Assembly (NCBI GenBank): GCA_947176355.1
Contig: CAMWQY010000101.1
Coordinates: 1-8,579 of the forward strand
Length of the DNA stretch: 8,579 nt
From: an uncultured Porphyromonadaceae bacterium
GTDB taxonomy: Bacteria; Bacteroidota; Bacteroidia; Bacteroidales; Muribaculaceae
Direction of reading: 5' to 3'
Shown: positions 1 through 5,978 of the stretch, piece by piece
Layout of the letters: every line of letters begins with the position of its first letter
How positions within the stretch are numbered: the stretch's first letter is position 1
The notes under the pieces: generated by a model
Seen by the model: only the letters and a program-made list of their open reading frames with translations
Databases searched by the model: none
What the model was told of the DNA's origin: nothing
Program-made: the position numbers and the translations under genes

Positions 1-109
1 GGGGTAGGATGTTTAGGGGTTTAGGGGAGGAGGTTTAGGAGGTTGAGTAAGTTTAGGAAGTTTATGAGGTGGAGTAAGTTTTTTGAGTTTATATGGTTGT
101 TTAGGAAGA
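1..109 (+). repeat. Cytosine-free G/T-rich degenerate GTTTAGG repeat
   Basis: The first 109 bases of the + strand contain no cytosine; the first C is at 110. The heptamer GTTTAGG occurs exactly at 11-17, 19-25, 33-39, 51-57 and 99-105. The decamer GAGTAAGTTT recurs at 45-54 and 72-81, and GTTTAGGAAG at 51-60 and 99-108; both spacings (27 and 48 bases) are multiples of three. There are GGGG runs at 1-4, 16-19 and 24-27 and several GG pairs, so a G-quadruplex is conceivable. The tract may continue left of the window. It overlaps the 5' end of the CHAT gene. Confidence 0.8.
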
Positions 110-2601
110 CCATGGTCGGAGCGTTTGTTATCGTTTTGACTATCGCTGTATGCGCATCTACATCAAAAGGAGCTAATCCGGCATTCGACCGAATCAGACC
201 TATAGCAGGCGCTGCAGCTGAGGCCCTTCATGAAGGTGACAGCCTAAAAGCACTTTCTTTATATACAGAGGCTCTTGTAAGAGGACAGGAATGGTCTGAA
301 ACTACTGACGAACAAATTCTGATGTCGGAAATAGTCGGAAACATAATTCCGCTTAGGATGAAACTGAAAAATGAAAATATACAACGTCTGACACTCGAAC
401 TTATGATAAGGCCCGGGGTGGAAGCTGTCAACCGGGAACATAATACATTTGGTGGAAGTCCGGAAAAAATACCATCTCTTGATGATTCAGATTCGATACT
501 TACAGGAGATTCTATTGCCGAAAGGCTGAGATTGGCTATCGATTTTATGGCTTCCGACAAACTCAAAGAATGCGAGAAGATCCTGATCGCACTATATACC
601 CATACATGGAAAACCGGACTGAACACTGAATGGCGACATGCTGTAGCAAACAAATTGGGTCTTCTCTATATAAAGCTCGGAACAACCAACCATGCCATTG
701 ACATTCTTAGAGCTAACAAGCTTGATATGGACATGAACCAGAAAATCAACGTAGAGTATACCGAAACCCTTGCATATCTCGCGATGGCATTGAGGCAAGA
801 TGACACGAGAGTGATGTGGAAATGCTATCTTGAGACAGCTAATGAGCTGGCAAAACGTCAAGATCTTAATATACAGCCAATATTAGATGACCTTGTGCGC
901 ATTTTCCAACCTAAAGAAGAACAATATACAATAAAAAAACAAATAGAAAGATTCATTCGAGAAAACGACAGCAACTTATCTTTCCTTACTGAATCACAAC
1001 GAGAAAAAAGATGGGAAAAGATAAAGGGACGTTGGAGCGACCTTAAGTATGCCTTATTGGATTCTGCCGAAAACGTTACGGATATTAACGCATGCTTGAA
1101 TGCATTCCAATATGAGAAGCAGATAATGCTACGCTCAGCCGCAAAGACGATGGAAGTCTTGAAGGAATCAGGCGATGAAGAGGCTATTACCTTGACAGAC
1201 AGTCTAATCAGGATACGTCAGAGGCTTGCGCAGTCATGGTCGTATAATGAAGACAGGATCAAGGCTGAATACGAGAGATGCCAGAAAGAACTGCTGCATC
1301 ATCATGTGATGAACGGTTTCGAAGACCATTTATACAGAATGCTGACTGCAGAAGGCATTGCCGACAGACTCGGCAGGAACGAGTCATTCGTGGATTTCGG
1401 CACTCTTGAGACTGATGAAGGAGACCGATACTACGCTATCTTGATTTCACGGAATATTCCCACTGGAAAGATCATTCCTCTCTGTACAGTAGAAGAACTG
1501 GACAAGTTCATGACATCTACACAGGATGAAGAAGCTCGGAGAATGGTTGAAAAAAGATATGGTAATGGATTTCTCTTCGATAAACTATGGAAACCGATCA
1601 TATCCGAAATCTTAACATACGAAAGGATTTATTATTGCCCCACAGGCATTTTGGGTCTGATAATGCCGGATGCAATATGTCGAGAAGGGAGATATCTCGG
1701 TGAAGATTTCGAATTTCACATCCTTTCTTCTGCTGACGATATCGACAATGCCCACGCCGGGACAAAATATATCCCATATAAACTATTTTCTTTCTGCGCA
1801 ATAGACTATTATTGCGAGCGACTTGCACTCATCGCAAATGCACAGATGTATGGAGCAGACAAAAAAATTATACTCCCGAGCCTTGAGCGTGATTCCGATA
1901 CACGATTCGCATTCTCCGAACCTGATGCGATTCCACCTCTTCACAATCCGGAAGATTTCGACTGGCTACAAAAGCTTTGCGACAGCAAAGATATCCCGGT
2001 TTTGATACCGACCGGTTTCAATGCGAGCGAACATGCAATTAAATACCTTTCCGGACATGACATTGGGATACTCAATATCGTGACTCATGCTTTCAGTCTG
2101 CCAAAAAGCATAGGACCTCTTGAGAAACCATATTTCGGCGTTTGCCACGCGAAAACACGACTGAATGAGAAAATCAATATCGAAATCCTTCCACTATACA
2201 GGACAGGAATCATGCTGAGTGGAGCAGAAAGAGCTTGGTGTCAGCGCAATGTCATTGCTGACATTGAAGACGGAATTGTGAACGGAGCTGAATTGTCGGC
2301 TCTTGACTTTCACGGTGTGGATCTGCTGACACTGATAGCCTGCGACACCGGCAATGGGGATATAGACCCGGAGGAAGGAATCTTAGGATTGCGCCGGGCT
2401 TTAAAGCTTGCCGGATGCAAGACACTCGTGACCACGGCATGGAATCTTGACAAGGAGGCTGGAGATGCATATTTGCAGGAATTCTATTTTAATCTTTTGA
2501 ATGGCACCGGCATACCGACTGCTCACCGGAAGGCACAACTTGAACTTCTTAAGAGGTTTGACAATCCTTACTATTGGGCAGTGTTTCAACTTATTGACTA
2601 A
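64..2601 (+). CDS. TPR-CHAT caspase-like protease, probably exported
   Basis: Large protein with a C-terminal CHAT domain, a caspase-fold cysteine peptidase. The catalytic His codon is at 2086-2088 (NIVTHAF) and the catalytic Cys codon at 2341-2343 (LIACDTGNG). These are followed by the usual CHAT ending: EGILGLRRALKLAGC, TAWNLD, an FYFNLLNG helix and YYWAVFQL. The His-Cys dyad looks intact. The N-terminal part has helical TPR-like pairs (for example GDSLKALSLYTEALVRG), then a long charged helical stretch. A hydrophobic segment, MVGAFVIVLTIAVCAS, at codons from 112 suggests a Sec signal peptide or N-terminal anchor; the Cys in it is not a good lipobox. Possible starts are TTG 43, ATG 64 and ATG 112, with an in-frame stop at 22-24. 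I prefer ATG 64 because it supplies Arg/Lys before the hydrophobic run, but those codons come from the repeat tract. CHAT proteases usually cut one specific partner. The nearby anti-sigma-like protein is a candidate substrate (inference). Confidence 0.88.
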   Translation: MRWSKFFEFIWLFRKTMVGAFVIVLTIAVCASTSKGANPAFDRIRPIAGAAAEALHEGDSLKALSLYTEALVRGQEWSETTDEQILMSEIVGNIIPLRMKLKNENIQRLTLELMIRPGVEAVNREHNTFGGSPEKIPSLDDSDSILTGDSIAERLRLAIDFMASDKLKECEKILIALYTHTWKTGLNTEWRHAVANKLGLLYIKLGTTNHAIDILRANKLDMDMNQKINVEYTETLAYLAMALRQDDTRVMWKCYLETANELAKRQDLNIQPILDDLVRIFQPKEEQYTIKKQIERFIRENDSNLSFLTESQREKRWEKIKGRWSDLKYALLDSAENVTDINACLNAFQYEKQIMLRSAAKTMEVLKESGDEEAITLTDSLIRIRQRLAQSWSYNEDRIKAEYERCQKELLHHHVMNGFEDHLYRMLTAEGIADRLGRNESFVDFGTLETDEGDRYYAILISRNIPTGKIIPLCTVEELDKFMTSTQDEEARRMVEKRYGNGFLFDKLWKPIISEILTYERIYYCPTGILGLIMPDAICREGRYLGEDFEFHILSSADDIDNAHAGTKYIPYKLFSFCAIDYYCERLALIANAQMYGADKKIILPSLERDSDTRFAFSEPDAIPPLHNPEDFDWLQKLCDSKDIPVLIPTGFNASEHAIKYLSGHDIGILNIVTHAFSLPKSIGPLEKPYFGVCHAKTRLNEKINIEILPLYRTGIMLSGAERAWCQRNVIADIEDGIVNGAELSALDFHGVDLLTLIACDTGNGDIDPEEGILGLRRALKLAGCKTLVTTAWNLDKEAGDAYLQEFYFNLLNGTGIPTAHRKAQLELLKRFDNPYYWAVFQLID

Positions 2602-2625
2602 ATTAATTTAGTCGGTTCAGACTAA
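2596..2625. other. GACTAA/TTAGTC alternating palindromes over the CHAT stop codon
   Basis: An 18-base perfect palindrome, GACTAAATTAATTTAGTC, spans 2596-2613 and includes the TAA stop at 2599-2601. A third half-site, GACTAA at 2620-2625, can pair instead with TTAGTC at 2608-2613 across a six-base loop. The arms are AT-rich and no long T-run follows, so it would be a weak terminator at best. A protein-binding operator or an mRNA 3'-end structure is possible. Confidence 0.5.
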
Positions 2626-2747
2626 TTCGGATTATTATAATGGCTTTGTTGGAGTGGCGTTTCACCTTCGACAAACCGGCTGACGCATACATTAAAGGCT
2701 TGAGCAAGGTAAAATTTGGAGGGGTGGAAATAAAAATGATGATTTTT

Positions 2748-2780
2748 TTTGATTTTCTGTTTACTTTCGGGTTAGTTTTG
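2748..2780 (+). promoter_or_regulatory. Predicted Bacteroidota-type promoter for the vWA gene
   Basis: The -33 element TTTG lies at 2748-2751 and the -7 element TAGTTTTG (TAnnTTTG) at 2773-2780, with a 21-base spacer. Transcription would start near 2787-2790, giving a leader of about 115 bases that contains the heptamer repeat. The match is by pattern only. Confidence 0.5.
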
Positions 2781-2803
2781 GTATATATCTTACGAAAGGA
2801 GCT

Positions 2804-2850
2804 ACGATAAATGATTAACGATAAACGATAGATGATGAACGATCATTATT
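2804..2850 (+). repeat. Tandem 7-bp repeat array, copy 1 (AYGATNN, six units)
   Basis: Six consecutive heptamers start at 2804, 2811, 2818, 2825, 2832 and 2839: ACGATAA, ATGATTA, ACGATAA, ACGATAG, ATGATGA, ACGATCA. They end in TTATT. The array sits in the predicted leader of the vWA gene. A related array with the same terminal unit and a similar end lies at 5665-5699 in the same orientation. Confidence 0.8.
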
Positions 2851-2905
2851 TGACTCGTGGCGTGAGTGTGATTATAACCAAGAAACTTAAACAATTAAGA
2901 AATTT

Positions 2906-3697
2906 ATGAAGATCTTTAATTTTTTCAAGATGTGTGCTCAACCAATTGAGGGGAGCGACGATTCTAAGGCTACGGCGCAGCCTGAAAACTCTAAAATCAG
3001 CCAGACTGATGACACCAATCAGGCTGGTGAAGACCATCAGACAAACGATGACAAGGTACGTGTGCACAACCTCATCATACTTGATGAGAGCGGATCAATG
3101 CAATCTATCTATTATCCTGCTCTCTCGGGTGTAAATGAGACGCTTCAGACCATCCGTGAGGCTCAGAAGGAGCATCCGGATCAGAAGCATTTCGTGACCC
3201 TTGTTACATTTGACACAAGCCACTACAACAAGATATATCACAATACCCCCGCCGATAAAGCCATTGATATCACCGGAGAACAATACCGTCCGTGCGGGGG
3301 TACTCCTCTTTACGATGCAATGGGGAGATCGATCAATGAATTGCGTACGAAAGTAAAGAAAGGAGATGTCGTGTTGGTGACAGTGATCACCGATGGATAT
3401 GAGAATGCATCCCAAGAATACAATGGCAAGGCGATAAAGAGCCTTGTGGAGGAGATGAGAAAGGCCGGCTGGGTATTCACTTACATTGGAGCAAATCAGG
3501 ATGTAGAGGCAGTGGCAGATTCAATGGCAATCAACAACAGGATGGCTTTCGCTGCAAGTGCGTCAGGGACAAAGGCAATGTTTGAAAGGGAAAACTTGTC
3601 GCGAAAGAGATTCTTCTCCAAAATAAGGAAAGATTCCATTTCCCCTGACCTTGAAAAAGGGTACTTCGATTCTGAGGATGAATTTCCACCCTATTGA
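2906..3697 (+). CDS. Cytosolic vWA-domain (MIDAS) protein
   Basis: A 263-residue protein with one von Willebrand factor A domain at about residues 52-225. All metal-site (MIDAS) elements are visible: DESGS at D60/S62/S64, Thr133 in GGTPLYDA, and Asp163 in ITDGYEN. It should therefore bind a divalent metal and use it to grip a partner. There is no signal peptide or membrane segment; residues 15-50 are a polar linker rich in Asp, Gln and Asn, and the C-terminus is acidic. The general type resembles small stand-alone bacterial and phage vWA proteins; I cannot name a specific subfamily. It has its own predicted promoter and a terminator, so it is a single-gene unit between the CHAT gene and the sigma operon. 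vWA proteins often act as scaffolds in multi-protein conflict or stress systems, and a link to these neighbours is inferred from position only. ATG 2906 follows an A-rich leader. Confidence 0.9.
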   Translation: MKIFNFFKMCAQPIEGSDDSKATAQPENSKISQTDDTNQAGEDHQTNDDKVRVHNLIILDESGSMQSIYYPALSGVNETLQTIREAQKEHPDQKHFVTLVTFDTSHYNKIYHNTPADKAIDITGEQYRPCGGTPLYDAMGRSINELRTKVKKGDVVLVTVITDGYENASQEYNGKAIKSLVEEMRKAGWVFTYIGANQDVEAVADSMAINNRMAFAASASGTKAMFERENLSRKRFFSKIRKDSISPDLEKGYFDSEDEFPPY

Positions 3698-3705
3698 GAA
3701 ATAAG

Positions 3706-3749
3706 AATCCGGATTTCGGCCGTGAGGTCTGAAATCCGGATTTTATATT
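3706..3749 (+). terminator. Intrinsic terminator after the vWA gene
   Basis: A perfect 12-bp stem pairs AATCCGGATTTC at 3706-3717 with GAAATCCGGATT at 3731-3742. The 13-base loop is followed by a T-rich run, TTTTATATT. It lies nine bases after the TGA stop at 3695-3697. This separates the vWA gene from the sigma operon. Confidence 0.85.
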
Positions 3750-3762
3750 AAATATCAGGGTA

Positions 3763-3786
3763 GACGCACGGGCCATGCGTCACTAC
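3763..3786. repeat. REP-like palindrome GACGCACG-N3-CRTGCGTC, copy 1
   Basis: GACGCACGGGCCATGCGTC at 3763-3781 is an imperfect palindrome followed by ACTAC. It shares 22 of 24 bases with a second copy at 5821-5844. The two differences are transitions, and one breaks a stem pair here. Short GACGCAC/GTGCGTC palindromes are, from memory, common intergenic repeats in Bacteroidales. Confidence 0.75.
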
Positions 3787-3849
3787 GAGGAGAATAATCG
3801 GTCTGACAATTTTTACTGAGATATTACGTCCTCATTCAGCTTTTTTTAT

Positions 3850-3857
3850 TAAATTTG
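3850..3857 (+). promoter_or_regulatory. Predicted -7 element for the sigma operon
   Basis: TAAATTTG at 3850-3857 matches TAnnTTTG and lies 19 bases before the sigma start codon, giving a leader of roughly 13 bases. No clear TTTG is seen at the -33 position, so the promoter may be weak or need an activator, possibly the sigma factor itself. I could not derive an autoregulatory motif. Confidence 0.5.
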
Positions 3858-3876
3858 CGGTCTAAAGATGAATTAG

Positions 3877-4452
3877 ATGGCAAATGATTATAACGAGATA
3901 GCACACCGGAATTTTGAGGAGATGAAGACTCCCTTCATCAATTTTCTGAGGAAAAACTTCAAGATTGATTACGATGACATAATGGATATCTATGTCAACG
4001 TCTGGATAGATGTGCGCGACAATATCAGGAACGGAAAGACCGAAAAAGTCAGGAGTTGGAGATCTTATATATTCAACTTAGGATGGAAGCAGGCATGCAA
4101 GATCGCCACCAGAACCAGGCATATTCCTTCGTTTGACGATGAGAATTTTGACAGAGAGGGATTCGAGAGGGAATACCTAAAGGAAAAGGAGGCAGAGAAA
4201 TCCATTTACAATGACCCGGAACTGAAAGCTGTGCTTGCGTCAGAACTAAGCTACATTCCTAATCCATGCAACCAAATACTCCAAATGTATTATTATGATG
4301 ATTGCTCGATGAGGGAGATAGCAGACTCTTTTAACTACAGTAATTCAAGAAGCGCCAATGTAGTCAGAAACCGATGCCTTGAGAAAATCAGAATTAGAAT
4401 ATTGAACGCAGTCCGCCGTCTCGGCATACTGGATAAATCATCAGAATCATGA
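3877..4452 (+). CDS. ECF-type RNA polymerase sigma factor
   Basis: A 191-residue alternative sigma factor of the two-domain (ECF-like) kind. Sigma region 2 spans about residues 12-80: the DYDDIMDIYVNVWIDV core-binding helix, then VRSWRSYIFNLGWKQA, which corresponds to the -10 recognition and melting helix. Sigma region 4 spans about 123-175, with PCNQILQMYYYDDCSMREIA followed by a helix-turn-helix ending in ANVVRNRCLEKIR. A charged linker joins them and no sigma 1.1 or 3 domain is present. The next gene overlaps by four bases (ATGA), so the two are translationally coupled, as is common for a sigma and anti-sigma pair. ATG 3877 is the first start after a -7 element at 3850. The genes it controls are unknown; the neighbouring CHAT and vWA genes are reasonable candidates. 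Confidence 0.9.
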   Translation: MANDYNEIAHRNFEEMKTPFINFLRKNFKIDYDDIMDIYVNVWIDVRDNIRNGKTEKVRSWRSYIFNLGWKQACKIATRTRHIPSFDDENFDREGFEREYLKEKEAEKSIYNDPELKAVLASELSYIPNPCNQILQMYYYDDCSMREIADSFNYSNSRSANVVRNRCLEKIRIRILNAVRRLGILDKSSES

Positions 4453-5216
4453 AGGAGAAAGATTTAGAAAAGTGCCTTGACAATCTCATCATAAAGGGAT
4501 TGATTCAGGAAGCCGAACAGGACAACGCTGAGTTCGAAGCTGCTATGCGCGAGATGAGCGAAGAGGATTTCCTCGCTCTTATATATGAAGCCGATGAAGA
4601 GTCTATGAGAGCAGCCATGATCAGGGAAAATAAGATGGTATTAAAAAACACAATCTCCATGGACACTGCTCCGAGTCTAATGCCGCATTTCGCTGTAGAG
4701 GAATATGACGAATGGGATGCTCCAACTCCACTAAATAAACCTGAAGCGACAAAAAGCAGAAATAACAACTGGAAAATATGGACTGCAGCTATTGCATCTG
4801 TAGCCGCTATTCTCCTTATTGTATTCATTCCCGCGTCTCGGGAAATGGATTCGCGTATTTGTGAAAGTGCCCTGCTTGCAAGTGCTACCTATATGACTCC
4901 GGCAAGAGGAGGCGACGATATCGTGACAATGCCAAAAGAGGAAGTGAAAGCCTTACTGCCGGAACTCAAAATGCAATACTCAGAATCTTTAAGGAGAGAA
5001 GAAGGTATTCAGTATATGGAGACTCCGGAGGATAAAGGAACTGAATATTATCTCGTGACTTCAGATCCTCAGGAAGCTGGAATGGAATTAGTACAGGCTT
5101 ATCTGCGCCTGAACAAGAAAGAGAAAGCCATTGAAGTGCTAAAGCAGCTATCTGATAAATATGGAGACTCAGAGTTTGGAGAACAATGCAAGAATCTGCT
5201 TGAAATTCTTGAATGA
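4449..5216 (+). CDS. Single-pass membrane protein with TPR-like end, candidate anti-sigma factor
   Basis: A 255-residue protein with the topology of a membrane anti-sigma factor. The cytosolic N-terminal part (about 1-105) is acidic and helical. One membrane segment lies at about 110-127 (IWTAAIASVAAILLIVFI). The remaining 125 or so residues should be periplasmic. The end, about 212-255 (LVQAYLRLNKKEKAIEVLKQ and what follows), looks like a TPR helical pair of the tol-pal/YbgF kind. Its start overlaps the sigma stop by four bases. I see no zinc-binding HxxxCxxC motif, so it is not a classic ZAS anti-sigma factor, and the N-terminal sequence is not one I recognise. The anti-sigma role is inferred from coupling and topology. 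The periplasmic stretch between the membrane and the TPR (about 130-210) would be the accessible place for cleavage by an exported CHAT protease. It could instead be a sigma-linked envelope scaffold with no inhibitory role. Confidence 0.8.
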   Translation: MKEKDLEKCLDNLIIKGLIQEAEQDNAEFEAAMREMSEEDFLALIYEADEESMRAAMIRENKMVLKNTISMDTAPSLMPHFAVEEYDEWDAPTPLNKPEATKSRNNNWKIWTAAIASVAAILLIVFIPASREMDSRICESALLASATYMTPARGGDDIVTMPKEEVKALLPELKMQYSESLRREEGIQYMETPEDKGTEYYLVTSDPQEAGMELVQAYLRLNKKEKAIEVLKQLSDKYGDSEFGEQCKNLLEILE

Positions 5217-5249
5217 ATTATAACAAGAAAAAAACTTAAAGAAATAATT

Positions 5250-5678
5250 ATGTACGCAAACAACAACAATCAATTTACCCCTGCCATCATCAAGAAGGCC
5301 TTGTGGGGTGTCGGGGCCATTGTTTTCATTATCGTGGCTATGGCTTTTATCCGTCCGTGGTATAACGTCTGGAGCCAGGAAATGGAAGGAAAGGCTGAGT
5401 TCGCCAAGGCTGAACAGAACCGCAAGATCAAGATTGAGGAGGCTAAGGCTAATCTGGAGGCTGAGAAGCTGAATGCACAGGCGGAAATCGAAAGAGCAAA
5501 GGGAGCTGCTGAGGCTATCCGCATAGAGAATGGCAGCATCACTCCGACTTACATTCAGTATCTTTGGGTGCGCCAGCAGTCTGACCTTAACAATAAGACA
5601 GTGATTTATGTGCCGACTGAAACCAATCTTCCCATATTGGAGGCACCGCGGATGCTGATGGACAATGAACAACGATAA
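5250..5678 (+). CDS. Small stomatin/prohibitin-like membrane coiled-coil protein lacking the SPFH core
   Basis: A 142-residue protein: a polar start, a membrane segment at about 17-35 (LWGVGAIVFIIVAMAFI), then YNVWSQEMEGKAEFAKAEQN leading into an Ala/Glu/Lys-rich coiled coil to about residue 95, then a C-terminal part with YIQYLWV and VIYVPTETNLPILEA. These blocks match the end of SPFH (stomatin/prohibitin/HflC) proteins, but the beta-rich SPFH core of full-length members is absent. Comparable short 'membrane protease subunit' proteins occur, from memory, in phages and Bacteroidota. Members of the wider family form membrane rings that regulate proteases such as FtsH. It starts 33 bases after the anti-sigma-like gene with no promoter seen, so it is probably the third gene of the sigma operon. 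Its last codons and stop lie inside a heptamer repeat. Confidence 0.82.
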   Translation: MYANNNNQFTPAIIKKALWGVGAIVFIIVAMAFIRPWYNVWSQEMEGKAEFAKAEQNRKIKIEEAKANLEAEKLNAQAEIERAKGAAEAIRIENGSITPTYIQYLWVRQQSDLNNKTVIYVPTETNLPILEAPRMLMDNEQR

Positions 5679-5699
5679 ACGATTAACGATCAATTATTA
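5665..5699 (+). repeat. Tandem 7-bp repeat array, copy 2, across a stop codon
   Basis: Units ATGAACA, ACGATAA, ACGATTA, ACGATCA and ATTATTA start at 5665, 5672, 5679, 5686 and 5693. The TAA stop of the SPFH-like gene (5676-5678) is inside the second unit, so the final residues are repeat-encoded. The terminal unit and tail (ACGATCA then a TTATT-like run) match those of the array at 2804-2850. Confidence 0.75.
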
Positions 5700-5713
5700 A
5701 TTGGCATTTAGAC

Positions 5714-5742
5714 GCGCCATGGCGCATGCGGAGCATGCTTTA
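5714..5742. repeat. GC-rich palindromes, possible weak operon terminator
   Basis: GCGCCATGGCGC at 5714-5725 is a perfect 12-base palindrome. It overlaps GCATGC (5724-5729), GGA, GCATGC (5733-5738), which forms a six-bp stem followed by TTTATT. It may end the sigma operon transcript, but the stem is short. The segment from 5711 (GACGCGCC) also resembles REP-like repeats of this order. Confidence 0.45.
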
Positions 5743-5772
5743 TTACTAAAAATACATTTTTGGTGACGTGTA

Positions 5773-5804
5773 TTTGGTGGTGTTGGGAATTTTTATTAAT
5801 TTTG
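5773..5804 (+). promoter_or_regulatory. Distal rpsU promoter P1
   Basis: TTTG at 5773-5776 and TAATTTTG at 5797-5804 are separated by 20 bases, a full match to the Bacteroidota -33/-7 pattern. A transcript from here would carry a leader of about 255 bases that includes the REP-like palindrome at 5821 and the AAGGAGGT sequence at 5889. Confidence 0.6.
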
Positions 5805-5820
5805 CAGCCGTAAATGGGAG

Positions 5821-5844
5821 GACGCACGAGCCGTGCGTCACTAC
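5821..5844. repeat. REP-like palindrome GACGCACG-N3-CGTGCGTC, copy 2
   Basis: GACGCACG (5821-5828) pairs perfectly with CGTGCGTC (5832-5839) around a three-base loop, followed by ACTAC. It matches the copy at 3763-3786 at 22 of 24 positions. It falls just downstream of the predicted start of P1 and would be the first strong hairpin in that transcript. Confidence 0.75.
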
Positions 5845-5947
5845 TAAGAGAGTAAATTCTTAAGTTTTTAACTTTGATATTCATGCGGAAGGAGGTTGTA
5901 GACGACTGAAAAAAATAGAAAAAGATTCAATTTTTTAGCCGAAAAAT

Positions 5948-5978
5948 TTTGTCAGGTTGCAGATTATGAGTAATTTTG
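5948..5978 (+). promoter_or_regulatory. Proximal rpsU promoter P2
   Basis: TTTG at 5948-5951 and TAATTTTG at 5971-5978 with a 19-base spacer match the consensus closely. The leader would be about 80 bases, A-rich, with no Shine-Dalgarno sequence near the start codon. The stretch 5971-5991 matches 5797-5817 of P1 at 18 of 21 bases. Confidence 0.7.

Larger units (their letters stand above)
2602..2905. other. Intergenic region between CHAT and vWA genes
   Basis: This 304-base gap has no convincing gene on either strand. It holds the GACTAA palindromes, an imperfect hairpin at about 2645-2675 (TTTGTTGGA against TTCGACAAA, with G-T pairs), a predicted vWA promoter, and a six-unit heptamer repeat. 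The hairpin could be the 3' end of the CHAT transcript, but no T-tract follows it. Confidence 0.55.

Noticed and set aside
1..109. Telomere-like end because GTTTAGG resembles TTTAGGG telomere repeats
   Set aside because: The repeat is degenerate, short and in a bacterial context next to coding sequence; the window edge is arbitrary.
228..861. Overlapping minus-strand frames inside the CHAT gene
   Set aside because: They are short, mutually overlapping and Ser/Ile-rich with no domain; the + strand protein explains the sequence.
5169..5693. 174-codon open frame on the minus strand
   Set aside because: It runs antisense across two well-supported genes and their spacer, with Leu/Ser-rich translation and no recognisable domain.
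5869..5876. TAACTTTG as a third rpsU promoter
   Set aside because: It fits TAnnTTTG, but there is no TTTG-like element 19-21 bases upstream, and the 8-mer is expected by chance in AT-rich DNA.
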